Below, one piece after another: positions 1 through 6,610 of a stretch of 9,421 nt of DNA. Position 1 is the stretch's first letter. Every line of letters starts with the position of its first letter. Under the pieces are notes generated by a model. The model was not told the origin of the DNA. It was given only the letters and a program-made list of their open reading frames with translations, and made no database searches. The stretch is from Caulobacteraceae bacterium (GTDB lineage Bacteria > Pseudomonadota > Alphaproteobacteria > Caulobacterales > Caulobacteraceae). The position numbers and the translations under genes were made by a program. The stretch is from the NCBI GenBank assembly GCA_003161535.1, contig PMOM01000074.1:1-9421 (forward strand), given 5' to 3'.

Positions 1-40
1 AATCAGCGGGTCGTAGGTTCGAGCCCTACTGCACCCACCA
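1..40 (+). tRNA. tRNA 3' half, probably tRNA-Lys (partial)
   Basis: The first 40 bases fold as the 3' half of a tRNA. They hold the 3' side of the anticodon stem (3-7), a five-base variable loop (8-12), T-stem GTAGG (13-17) paired with CCTAC (25-29) around loop TTCGAGC (18-24), the acceptor strand TGCACCC (30-36), discriminator A37 and an encoded CCA (38-40). Base 1 corresponds to tRNA position 37, so the anticodon lies just outside the window. An A at position 37 followed by AATCAG, with an A discriminator, fits alphaproteobacterial tRNA-Lys(CTT) from memory. Another tRNA reading codons that begin with A, such as Thr or Ile, cannot be excluded. Asn is less likely because its discriminator is normally G. 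Confidence 0.9.
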
Positions 41-75
41 ATCTTTTCGACCTTGGGCGGCGAGCGGGAGCGGCC

Positions 76-1785
76 ATGAACTCATCCGGTCTCTTGCTTG
101 GCGCGGCGGTGCTCTGCGCATTGGCGATCCCGGCGGCGGGCGCGCGGGCCGGCGATGTGGACACCGGGGCGATGGTGATGCGCATGGCGCCGATGCCAGG
201 CGTTTACATGGGCGAGGCCGACAAGCCCGGGGCGCCGCTTTTCAAGGGGCTCGGCGATCATCATCATGCGATCTCAACCAAGAATCCCGACACACAAAGG
301 TTCTTCGACCAGGGGGTGAAGCTCCTCTTCGGCTTCAACCACGCCGAAGCCATCCGCTCGTTCCGTGAGGCCGCCAGGCTCGATCCCGGCTGCGCCATGT
401 GCTGGTGGGGGGTTTCGTTCGCGCTGGGCCCCAACATCAACCTGGCGATGCCGGACGACGCCGTGAAACCCGCCTGGGAAGCATTAGCCAAAGCGCGCGC
501 CCTCGAGGCCAAGGCGTCGCCCGAGGAAAAGGCGTGGATCGAGGCCCTGGCGACGCGCTATTCGGCCGACCCCAAGGCCGACCGCAAGGCGATGGACGAG
601 GCATTCGCGAAGGCCATGGGCGAGCTTTGGCGCGCGTGGCCCGATGATCTGGACGCCGGCGTATTCTTCGCCGAAGCGATGATGGACACCCAGCCCTGGG
701 ACTACTGGCAGGCGGACGCCGTCACCCCCAAGGGTCATGGGGGCGAGACCATTTCGGTCCTGGAGAGCGTCATCAAGCGCGCGCCCGATCATCCCGGGGC
801 CCTGCATCTCTACATTCACGCCGTCGAGGCTTCGACGACTCCGCAGCGGGCCGAAGCCGCCGCCGATCGCCTGGAGACGCTGATGCCGGGGGCCGGCCAC
901 ATCGTGCACATGCCCTCGCACATCTACTACCGGGTGGGCCGCTACGCCGAAGCGGCGCGGGTCAACGAATTGGCGGCCACCGTGGACGAGGACTACATCG
1001 CCGCCTGCAAGGCGCAGGGCTTCTATCCGGCCGGATACTACGGCCACAATATCCACTTTCTGTGGGCCTCCTCGGAAATGCAGGGCCGCTTCGGGGCCGC
1101 GCTCGACGCCTCGCGCCGCCTGGTCAAGGCGGTGGACGCGACTGAACTCGCCAAGACGCTGCCCTTCGGCGAGCTGTATGCCTTCACCCCGACCGCGACC
1201 CTGTTGCGCTTTGGCAAGTGGCGGGAGGTCTTGGCCGAGCCCGCGCCGCCGGATGGTCTGACGCTGGATAAGGCGGTGTGGCTCTACGCCCGGGGATTCG
1301 CCCACGCCAACACCGGCCAGTCCAAGAGCGCCGCCGACGACCGCGATCGACTCGCCGACCTGATCACCGCCGACTATTCGCGCTACGACGCCGCGGGAAT
1401 TCCGGCCTCAAAAATGTTGTTGTTGTCCCTGACCCTTCTGGACGGGGAGATCGCGCGCACCTCGGGCCACATGGAGGCCGCCATCGCGCTGTTCCGCAAG
1501 GCCGCGGCCATCGAGGCGGCGCTGCCCTATAACGAACCGCCCTTCTGGCATCAGCCGGTGAGCCACATCCTGGGCGCCGCCCTGCTCGAGGCCCATCGAC
1601 CCGCCGAGGCCGAGGCGGTCTATCGCGAGAGCCTGAAAACATATCGTCAAGACGGCTGGGCGCTCTTCGGCTTGTGGCGGGCGCTGGACGCGCAGGGCAG
1701 GAAGGCGGCCGCCGCCCAAGTCAAAGCCGAATTCACCCGCGCCTGGAGCATGGCCGACGTCGAGCTCGCCTCGTCGCGCTTTTAG
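76..1785 (+). CDS. Secreted tetratricopeptide-repeat protein, function unknown
   Basis: A 569-residue protein with a probable Sec signal peptide: a hydrophobic stretch at residues 5-21 and an Ala-Arg-Ala cleavage site at 23-25. It should therefore act in the periplasm or outside the cell. The n-region carries no positive charge, which is unusual. TPR-like helical pairs recur along the chain: residues 74-104 (FGFNHAEAIRSFREAARLDP), about 285-300 (YYRVGRYAEAARVNELAA), and several near the C-terminus. Between them are motifs I recall from a widespread uncharacterised bacterial TPR family: CAMCWWG (106-112) directly followed by a GPNIN segment, HLYIHAVEAS (244-253) and HIVHMPSHIYYRVGRY (275-290). 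The Cys and His clusters could bind a metal, but that is inference; CAMC is not a haem CxxCH site. The ATG at 76 has a GGGAG Shine-Dalgarno at 66-70. The gene starts only 35 bases after the tRNA, so shared transcription is possible. Substrate and partners are unknown. Confidence 0.9.
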   Translation: MNSSGLLLGAAVLCALAIPAAGARAGDVDTGAMVMRMAPMPGVYMGEADKPGAPLFKGLGDHHHAISTKNPDTQRFFDQGVKLLFGFNHAEAIRSFREAARLDPGCAMCWWGVSFALGPNINLAMPDDAVKPAWEALAKARALEAKASPEEKAWIEALATRYSADPKADRKAMDEAFAKAMGELWRAWPDDLDAGVFFAEAMMDTQPWDYWQADAVTPKGHGGETISVLESVIKRAPDHPGALHLYIHAVEASTTPQRAEAAADRLETLMPGAGHIVHMPSHIYYRVGRYAEAARVNELAATVDEDYIAACKAQGFYPAGYYGHNIHFLWASSEMQGRFGAALDASRRLVKAVDATELAKTLPFGELYAFTPTATLLRFGKWREVLAEPAPPDGLTLDKAVWLYARGFAHANTGQSKSAADDRDRLADLITADYSRYDAAGIPASKMLLLSLTLLDGEIARTSGHMEAAIALFRKAAAIEAALPYNEPPFWHQPVSHILGAALLEAHRPAEAEAVYRESLKTYRQDGWALFGLWRALDAQGRKAAAAQVKAEFTRAWSMADVELASSRF

Positions 1786-1833
1786 CCCCGACATCAATTC
1801 GGGGAACAAATTTGCTTGGCGCCCCGACGTCAA
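1785..1833 (+). repeat. Degenerate direct-repeat pair GCCCCGACRTCAA
   Basis: GCCCCGACATCAA (1785-1797) and GCCCCGACGTCAA (1821-1833) match at 12 of 13 positions and start 36 bases apart. They lie in the only sizeable non-coding gap on the plus strand. They may be tandem operator sites, or a small duplication with no function. Confidence 0.4.
1786..1804 (+). terminator. Possible weak terminator hairpin after the TPR gene
   Basis: CCCCGA (1786-1791) pairs with TCGGGG (1799-1804) around a seven-base loop, starting immediately after the TAG stop of the TPR gene. The flank that follows is A-rich (AACAAATTT) rather than a clear T-run, so intrinsic termination is uncertain. Confidence 0.35.
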
Positions 1834-1840
1834 CTGGTAA
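1812..1840 (+). promoter_or_regulatory. Weak promoter candidate for the csgG-like operon
   Basis: TTGCTT (1812-1817) and TGGTAA (1835-1840) are separated by exactly 17 bases. This resembles a degenerate sigma-70-type promoter about 140 bases upstream of the csgG-like start. The -10 match is poor, and the call rests mainly on spacing and on a promoter being expected in this gap. The spacer contains one copy of the GCCCCGACRTCAA direct repeat. Confidence 0.2.
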
Positions 1841-1882
1841 AAAGACCACAATGGAAAGGGCCCGCGAGGCCTAGCCATCGGG

Positions 1883-1905
1883 GGGCGTCGCTCCTCGGGA
1901 CGCCC
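1883..1905 (+). other. Hairpin in the leader of the csgG-like gene
   Basis: GGGCGTC (1883-1889) and GACGCCC (1899-1905) form a perfect seven-base-pair stem with a nine-base loop, about 80 bases before the csgG-like start. In GC-rich DNA such stems arise often by chance, so a role in leader control is only a possibility. Confidence 0.3.
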
Positions 1906-1971
1906 GCGTCGCCGGGCAGTGCTCGGCCCCGTGGCCGCCCTGGAGGGCGTGCATCCCGGTCCATCGGACTT

Positions 1972-1978
1972 GGGGGAG
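1972..1978 (+). promoter_or_regulatory. Ribosome binding site of the csgG-like gene
   Basis: GGGGGAG lies four bases before the ATG at 1983. It supports that start over the in-frame alternatives further downstream. Confidence 0.6.
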
Positions 1979-1982
1979 CACG

Positions 1983-2996
1983 ATGTCTTTTCGCACTATT
2001 CAATCAGGCGGCGTGGCCGCGGCCATTGTTCTGACCTTCGCCGCGGGCTGGGCGGCACCGAACGTTGCGACGGCCAGGGAGCGGACTCCAGACGCCGCCT
2101 CTGCGCCCATGGCCGTACCGTTAGGGCCCAGGCGCACCATCGCGGTGGGCGCCATCAAGGCGTCCGGAGGGTTTGCTTCGACCGAGAACTGGCAGGCCGG
2201 GACCGCCCTTTCCTCCATGCTGGCCAAGACCCTGACCGAATCGGGCCACTTCGTGGTGGTCGAACGCAGCGATCTTGGCGACGTGCTCACCGAACAACAA
2301 CTTCAGGCCACCAGGGTCACCGGCGGCGGTGCGGCCGGGCCGACGGTCAAGATGATTCCCGCCCAGTATCTGGTGGTGGGAGGGGTCACCGAGTTCGGGG
2401 CGCCCAACCAGGGCGGCGGGCTCAATGTCGGCGGCCTGGGACTGGGCGGCCTGGTCGGCGGCCTGGGCGTGAAGAGCCAGACCGGCAAGATCAGCATCGA
2501 TCTGCGCATTCTCAATCCGCGCACCGGCGAAGTGTTGAACGCCTTCACCGTCACCCGCTCGGTGTCACGCACCGGCGTGGCCATCACCGGCGACTACCAT
2601 GGCGTCTCTATGGGCGGAGACGCCTTCTCGCGCACGCCGCTCGGCGAGGCCAGCCGCCTGGCCCTGGTCGACGCGGCCCAGCGCATCGCCAGTTTCGTGG
2701 CCCAGACCCCGTGGGAGGGCCGGGTCGTCGACTTCGACGGCTCGGAGATGATCGTCAACGCCGGCGCGGAAGCCGGCCTCTCGCCCGGCGACCGACTGCG
2801 GGTGGAACGGATCGGGCGCACCCTCACCGATCCGGACACCGGCCAGGTTCTCAGCCAGACCCGCGAAACGCTGGGAGAGGTGGTGATCGCCCAGCTCGAG
2901 CCCAAGATCGCCCACGGCCGGTTCACGGCCGCTCAGCCCGGCGTGGACCCGCAACGCGGCGACCTCGTCGTCTTCGTCTCAGGATCGCAGCCATGA
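1983..2996 (+). CDS. CsgG/HfaB-family outer-membrane secretion pore protein
   Basis: A 337-residue exported protein. Residues 10-24 form the hydrophobic core of a signal peptide with a likely Ala-Thr-Ala cleavage at 29-31. Residues about 50-244 follow the CsgG layout: a first strand (RTIAVGAIKASG), a helix (WQAGTALSSMLAKTLTESG), VVVERSDLGDVLTEQQ, AQYLVVGGVTEFG, a Gly-rich segment (144-162) where E. coli CsgG has its first transmembrane beta-hairpin, then ISIDLRILNPRTGEVLNAFT and a closing helix. Residues 245-335 form an extra C-terminal domain (AGLSPGDRLRVERIG) seen in longer family members. CsgG proteins form outer-membrane rings that export curli subunits; Caulobacter HfaB, a relative, works in holdfast anchoring. 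This protein has no cysteine at all, so it cannot be a lipoprotein as E. coli CsgG is. Its stop overlaps the next start as ATGA, implying translational coupling. The family call is strong; the cargo is unknown. Confidence 0.85.
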   Translation: MSFRTIQSGGVAAAIVLTFAAGWAAPNVATARERTPDAASAPMAVPLGPRRTIAVGAIKASGGFASTENWQAGTALSSMLAKTLTESGHFVVVERSDLGDVLTEQQLQATRVTGGGAAGPTVKMIPAQYLVVGGVTEFGAPNQGGGLNVGGLGLGGLVGGLGVKSQTGKISIDLRILNPRTGEVLNAFTVTRSVSRTGVAITGDYHGVSMGGDAFSRTPLGEASRLALVDAAQRIASFVAQTPWEGRVVDFDGSEMIVNAGAEAGLSPGDRLRVERIGRTLTDPDTGQVLSQTRETLGEVVIAQLEPKIAHGRFTAAQPGVDPQRGDLVVFVSGSQP

Positions 2997-3210
2997 CCCG
3001 CACCGTCTCTAATCGCACCTCCACCCTCGCCGCTCTGGCCGCCAGCGTGGGCTTGATCGCCCTGGCCGCGCCGACATGGTCGTGCCCCACCAGGGGCGGA
3101 AGTTCGAGCAGCAGCGGCAACGCGTCCCAGGGTTCGGACTGGTCGCGCGACAATGGGGCCGGCGAGCGCCAGCGCGAGGGCGTCGACGCCGCGGCGAGCG
3201 AGGGGCTGGG
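2971..3210 (+). repeat. Direct repeat, copy 1 (end of csgG-like gene and 5' part of paralog 1)
   Basis: This segment aligns with 3800-4042. The first 42 bases are identical. The rest shows scattered substitutions and one three-base length difference. It covers the last nine codons of the csgG-like gene and the signal peptide and linker of paralog 1. Beyond about 3210 the paralogs diverge strongly before converging again at the C-terminal end. Confidence 0.85.
2981..2984 (+). promoter_or_regulatory. Ribosome binding site of paralog 1, inside the csgG-like gene
   Basis: AGGA lies eight bases before the ATG at 2993 and is part of the last csgG-like codons. It decides the start of paralog 1 at the ATGA overlap rather than any upstream in-frame ATG. 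Confidence 0.6.
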
Positions 3211-3769
3211 CGACCCTGGCGTGGTGGGCGCGCGCGGCTCGGTGGACGATACGGTTCAGGCGCCCACCGCCCAGATCGGCGCCGTCAGCCAGGCCCGGGT
3301 GGCCGGCGACGCGGCGCAATGCCGCGCGCTGCAGGCCCAGCTGGCCGCGCTCACCGGCGACAACGCCCCCGATCCCTACGCCCGCGTGAAGTCCCTGCAG
3401 ATATATCTTTCCCGGATCACTCAGATGACCCCGGCGATGATGGACACCGAGATCGCAAGTCGAACGGCGCTGCGGAATCGGGTGATCTCAAACAATGAGA
3501 AACTCGATAGGGAGAATAGCTATACCGGGCCGAGTAACCGGCACTTGGACCCGCAGACCAGCCTCCTCGTGGACCTGAGGAACGCCCAGGCGATGGGTGT
3601 CGGCGTCGATGACGTGAAAGCCAGGGCCACCCGGATGTTGGCCGACGCCCAGCGAGAGGCCGATCAGTACGCCGCCCTCATCCGGGATCAGATTCGCGAC
3701 CTGCAGGCGCAGATTGGCGACCTTGGATGCGCAAATTTCCTGTCCACGACATCTGCCTCCAACCAGTAA
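2993..3769 (+). CDS. Exported protein of unknown family, paralog 1
   Basis: A 258-residue protein I do not recognise. The reading frame stays open far upstream inside the csgG-like gene, but the start at 2993 is set by the ATGA overlap, the AGGA site, a signal peptide directly after the ATG, and the matching start of paralog 2. Residues 11-26 are the hydrophobic core; the first cysteine is C31 in TWSC, which is not a normal lipobox because Trp is at -2. A Ser/Gly-rich, probably disordered stretch follows (35-50), then a charged segment to about 100. From C110 to C246 the protein looks helical, ending in heptad-like QIRDLQAQIGDLGC. C110 and C246 bracket this core and could form a disulfide. 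Residues about 163-180 are poor in helix signal, and their DNA is much lower in GC than the surroundings. The context suggests a client or partner of the CsgG-like pore. Confidence 0.8.
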   Translation: MTRTVSNRTSTLAALAASVGLIALAAPTWSCPTRGGSSSSSGNASQGSDWSRDNGAGERQREGVDAAASEGLGDPGVVGARGSVDDTVQAPTAQIGAVSQARVAGDAAQCRALQAQLAALTGDNAPDPYARVKSLQIYLSRITQMTPAMMDTEIASRTALRNRVISNNEKLDRENSYTGPSNRHLDPQTSLLVDLRNAQAMGVGVDDVKARATRMLADAQREADQYAALIRDQIRDLQAQIGDLGCANFLSTTSASNQ

Positions 3770-3799
3770 CCTCGGAAACGAACCTTCGCCGCCAAGCCA

Positions 3800-4042
3800 T
3801 CTTCGTCTCAGGATCGCAGCCATGACCCGCACCGTCTCTAACCGCACCTCCACCCTCGCCGCCCTTGCCGCCGCCGTGGGCTTGATCGCCCTGGCCGCGC
3901 CGACATGGTCGTGCCCCACCAGGGGTGGAAATTCGAGCAGCGGCGGAGGGAACATGTCCCAGGGTTCGGACTGGTCGCGCGACAACGGCGCCGGCGAGCG
4001 CCAGCGCGAGGACGTCGACGCCGCCGCGAGCGAGGGGATGGA
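3800..4042 (+). repeat. Direct repeat, copy 2 (csgG-like tail remnant and 5' part of paralog 2)
   Basis: The second unit of the tandem duplication. It opens with an untranslated copy of the csgG-like 3' end (3802-3825 would read FVSGSQP and stop), then the ATG at 3822. The remnant brings the AGGA ribosome binding site with it, which explains why the copy stayed translatable after duplication. Confidence 0.85.
3810..3813 (+). promoter_or_regulatory. Ribosome binding site of paralog 2
   Basis: AGGA lies eight bases before the ATG at 3822, the same arrangement as in front of paralog 1. It sets the start at 3822 although the frame is open back to an ATG at 3714 within paralog 1. Confidence 0.55.
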
Positions 4043-4607
4043 CGACCCCGCCGTGGTCGGCGCGCGCGGGTCGGGAGACGATACGGTTCAGCCCCCTGCC
4101 GCCCAGATCGGGGCCGTGAGCCAGGCCGTGGCGTCCGGCGACGCCGCCCAATGCCGCGTGCTGCAGGCGCGGATCGCGGACCTGACCAGCTCAAACGCGC
4201 CCAATCCCTACGCCGAAGTGAACCGCGCGCAGCTGTACTACACCCGGATCACCCAGATGACTCCCGATAAGCTGGACGCCGAGATCGCCACCTACCAGGA
4301 GCAAGTGAAGCGGGCGCAACTACTTATGGCCCATATGAGCTCGCTGGTGGATGCCAAGCAGATGAATGCGCTCATCGCCGAGGCCAACCAGAAGCTCAGC
4401 CTCCTCGTGCCCCTGAGGGCCGCCCAGGCGGTGGGCTTCAGCGTCCAAGACGTGACAGCCAAGGCCGCGGATCAGTTCATAGCCGCCACCAAGGTCGCCG
4501 AACAGGCTGTCGCCAACACCCAGGCGCAGATCCGCGACCTGAAAGCGCAGATGCATGATCTGGGCTGCGATACGCTTCTTCCAGCGACGTCCGCCTCCAA
4601 CCAGTAA
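3822..4607 (+). CDS. Exported protein of unknown family, paralog 2
   Basis: A 261-residue tandem paralog of the preceding gene, 52 bases downstream. The first 36 residues differ at one position (Ala for Ser at 18), including the signal peptide and the TWSC cysteine C31. The Ser/Gly linker (37-48) and acidic segment to about residue 100 are also closely related. The core between C111 and C249 is much more diverged: it is strongly helical and coiled-coil-like (about 150-245, for example EQVKRAQLLMAHMSSLVDAK) and ends in QIRDLKAQMHDLGC. The last residues TSASNQ match paralog 1. The pattern is shared ends with a changed middle. I do not recognise the family. A role as client, accessory lipoprotein-like partner or surface fibre subunit of the CsgG-like pore is inferred from the neighbourhood only. 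It is the last gene of its unit before the convergent junction. Confidence 0.8.
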   Translation: MTRTVSNRTSTLAALAAAVGLIALAAPTWSCPTRGGNSSSGGGNMSQGSDWSRDNGAGERQREDVDAAASEGMDDPAVVGARGSGDDTVQPPAAQIGAVSQAVASGDAAQCRVLQARIADLTSSNAPNPYAEVNRAQLYYTRITQMTPDKLDAEIATYQEQVKRAQLLMAHMSSLVDAKQMNALIAEANQKLSLLVPLRAAQAVGFSVQDVTAKAADQFIAATKVAEQAVANTQAQIRDLKAQMHDLGCDTLLPATSASNQ

Positions 4608-4610
4608 CTC

Positions 4611-4671
4611 ACGGCGCGTTGGCGGTCTCGCCAGCTTGACCTCGGGCGTGCGAGGCCCCGCGACGCGCCGT
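4611..4671 (+). terminator. Three-way-junction palindromic element between convergent operons
   Basis: ACGGCGCGT (4611-4619) is the exact reverse complement of ACGCGCCGT (4663-4671). Inside this nine-base-pair outer stem lie two further perfect hairpins: TGGCG/CGCCA (4620-4633, four-base loop) and CCTCG/CGAGG (4640-4655, six-base loop). The element starts three bases after the paralog 2 stop and ends 14 bases before the cysNC stop on the other strand. Position suggests a bidirectional terminator or an RNA 3'-end stabiliser. No T-run follows on either strand, so it is not a textbook intrinsic terminator. Confidence 0.5.
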
Positions 4672-4684
4672 CAACGGTGCCGTC

Positions 4685-6610
4685 TTACGCCCTTCCCAGC
4701 AACGCCTCGACGATTAGGTCCGCTGCTTCTTCCGCAGTCATCTTGGTGGTGTCGATGTGGATTTCCGGAGCGGCGGGGGCTTCGTAGGGACTATCGATGC
4801 CGGTGAAGTTGGCGAGCTGGCCGGCGCGCGCCTTCTTATAGAGGCCCTTGACGTCGCGGGCTTCGGCTTCGGCGAGCGGGATGTCGACGTGGACCTCGAT
4901 GAATTCACCCGGAGCCATCATCTCGCGGACCATCCGCCGCTCGGCGGCAAACGGAGAGATGAAGGCGGTGATGACGATCAGCCCGGCGTCGGTCATCAAC
5001 CTCGCCACCTCGCCCACCCGGCGGATATTTTCCACGCGATCGGCGTCGGTGAAGCCCAGGTCCCGGTTCAGCCCATGACGCACATTGTCGCCGTCGAGCA
5101 GGAAGGTGTGGCGATTCATCCGGTGCAGCTTCTTGCTAACCAGATTGGCGATGGTCGACTTGCCGGCGCCCGACAGACCGGTCAGCCACAGGACGGCCGG
5201 CTTCTGGTTCTTGAGTTGGGCTTGCTGTTCGCGGCCGACATCGACCGGCTGCCAGTGAAGGTTCTGCCCGCGCCTTAGGGAGAAACGGATCATACCGGCG
5301 GCGACGGTCGCATTGCTGACCTTGTCGATCAGGATGAAGCCGCCCAGATCGCGGCTATCCTGGTATGGTTCGAAGACGATCGGCCGGTCGGTGGAAAGAT
5401 TGGCGACGCCGATGGCGTTCAGTTCCAACGTCTTGGCGGCCAAGTGCTCCAGGGTGTTGACGTTGACTTGGTATTTCGGCGCCTGGACGGTCGCCGAGAC
5501 AAGCTGCGTCCCCAGCTTCATCCAGTAGGGTCGACCCGGAAGCATCGGCTCATCGGCCATCCACACGATCGTCGCTTCGAACTGGTCGGCGATTTGGGGG
5601 CGAGCGTTGGCCACGGAGATTACGTCTCCGCGCGAGCAGTCGATCTCGTCGGTGAGGGTGAGGGTCACCGATTGGCCGGCCACCGCCACATCCAGATCGC
5701 CGTCGAGGGTGACGATCCGCGCCACCTGCGAGATCTTGCCCGATGGCAGGATACGCACCGGATCGGCGGGCTTTATCGCGCCGCCGGCGATGAGTCCCGA
5801 AAAGCCGCGAAAGTCGAGGTTCGGCCGATTGACCCACTGGACGGGCATGCGGAACGGTCCCGCCCGACCGGCCGCCTGATCGATCTCCACGGTCTCGAGA
5901 TGTCCGATCAGGGTGGGCCCGCCGTACCAGGGCGTATGGGGTGAGAGCGCGGTGACGTTGTCGCCCTTGAAGGCCGAGATCGGCAGGGCGGTAAAATCGG
6001 TAATCCCAATGGATATGGCGAAGGCGCGGTAGTCGGCGACGATGGCGTCAAAGGTCGCCTGGTCATAGGACACCAGGTCCATCTTGTTCACCGCCAGCAC
6101 CAGCTTGCGGATGCCTAGCAGATGAGCGAGGTAGCTATGTCGGCGGGTCTGGGTGAGCACCCCCTTTCGCGCGTCGATCAGGATCACGGCCAGATCGGCG
6201 GTCGACGCGCCGGTCACCATGTTGCGGGTGTACTGCTCGTGGCCGGGCGTGTCGGCGACGATGAACTTGCGCTGGTCGGTGGCGAAGAAGCGATAGGCGA
6301 CGTCGATGGTGATGCCTTGCTCGCGCTCGGCGGCGAGTCCGTCCACCAGCAGCGCGAAGTCGATCTCCTGGCCCTGGGTGCCGAACCGGCGGCTATCGGC
6401 CTCAAGCGCCGCCAACTGATCGGTGAAGATCAGCTTGGAGTCGTAGAGCAGCCGGCCGATCAGCGTCGACTTGCCATCATCGACGCTGCCGCAGGTGATG
6501 AAGCGTAGCAGCGACTGGTGTTGGTGCGCGGCCAGGTAGGCGTCGATGTCGCGGGCGACGAGATCCTGCGCCCGATAGCCGCCGTCGAGGGCGGGAACGG
6601 CGCGGGCCAT
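4685..6610 (-). CDS. cysNC: Bifunctional sulfate adenylyltransferase subunit 1 / adenylylsulfate kinase (CysN-CysC fusion)
   Basis: A 641-residue cytoplasmic fusion enzyme, like rhizobial NodQ. The N-terminal half is the GTPase subunit of ATP sulfurylase: P-loop GSVDDGKST (41-49), [15 protein letters not shown] (95-109), [12 protein letters not shown] (120-131) and NKMD (175-178), followed by elongation-factor-like beta-barrel domains to about 455. The C-terminal part is APS kinase: Walker [10 protein letters not shown] (478-486), [15 protein letters not shown] (506-520), the ISPF serine at 552 expected to take phosphate, [13 protein letters not shown] (585-597) and FTGIDSPYE (602-610). With CysD it makes APS from sulfate and ATP, driven by GTP; its own kinase domain then makes PAPS. 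All key motifs appear intact and the length fits the fused family. The ATG overlaps the cysD stop by one base (TGATG) behind a strong AGGAGGG site, so the two are translated together. Confidence 0.97.
   Translation of the reverse strand: MARAVPALDGGYRAQDLVARDIDAYLAAHQHQSLLRFITCGSVDDGKSTLIGRLLYDSKLIFTDQLAALEADSRRFGTQGQEIDFALLVDGLAAEREQGITIDVAYRFFATDQRKFIVADTPGHEQYTRNMVTGASTADLAVILIDARKGVLTQTRRHSYLAHLLGIRKLVLAVNKMDLVSYDQATFDAIVADYRAFAISIGITDFTALPISAFKGDNVTALSPHTPWYGGPTLIGHLETVEIDQAAGRAGPFRMPVQWVNRPNLDFRGFSGLIAGGAIKPADPVRILPSGKISQVARIVTLDGDLDVAVAGQSVTLTLTDEIDCSRGDVISVANARPQIADQFEATIVWMADEPMLPGRPYWMKLGTQLVSATVQAPKYQVNVNTLEHLAAKTLELNAIGVANLSTDRPIVFEPYQDSRDLGGFILIDKVSNATVAAGMIRFSLRRGQNLHWQPVDVGREQQAQLKNQKPAVLWLTGLSGAGKSTIANLVSKKLHRMNRHTFLLDGDNVRHGLNRDLGFTDADRVENIRRVGEVARLMTDAGLIVITAFISPFAAERRMVREMMAPGEFIEVHVDIPLAEAEARDVKGLYKKARAGQLANFTGIDSPYEAPAAPEIHIDTTKMTAEEAADLIVEALLGRA

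Noticed and set aside
1..40. tRNA 3' end as an integration (attachment) site
   Set aside because: No second copy of the tRNA 3' end and no integrase, transposase or phage-like gene is visible in the window.
3..185. Minus-strand frame ending in VGAVGLEPTTR over the tRNA
   Set aside because: This peptide is the familiar antisense translation of a tRNA 3' half and a known source of false genes; it also overlaps the start of the TPR gene.
484..1305. Minus-strand open frame of 273 codons inside the TPR gene
   Set aside because: Long antisense frames are common in GC-rich coding DNA. The translation is Arg/Gly-rich with no domain, while the plus strand carries clear family motifs.
1851..1874. Seven-codon frame ATGGAAAGG..TAG in the csgG-like leader as a leader peptide
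   Set aside because: It has no convincing ribosome binding site and no regulatory codon run; a frame this short is expected by chance.
1890..1979. Loop of the leader hairpin (GCTCC) pairing with the csgG-like ribosome site (GGAGC)
   Set aside because: A five-base match is at chance level in this sequence and no alternative fold is clearly supported.
1919..2992. Plus-strand open frame upstream of paralog 1, overlapping the csgG-like gene
   Set aside because: It gives low-complexity Arg/Gly-rich translation in the wrong frame of the csgG-like gene. The real start at 2993 has the overlap, ribosome site and signal peptide.
3488..4194. Minus-strand frames over the paralogs that look alike (MSRDQSEPWD starts)
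   Set aside because: Their similarity only mirrors the duplicated DNA on the other strand; no ribosome site or family match supports them.
4757..5278. Plus-strand frames antisense to cysNC, cysD and the aminotransferase
   Set aside because: They overlap strongly supported minus-strand enzymes and show no recognisable domain.
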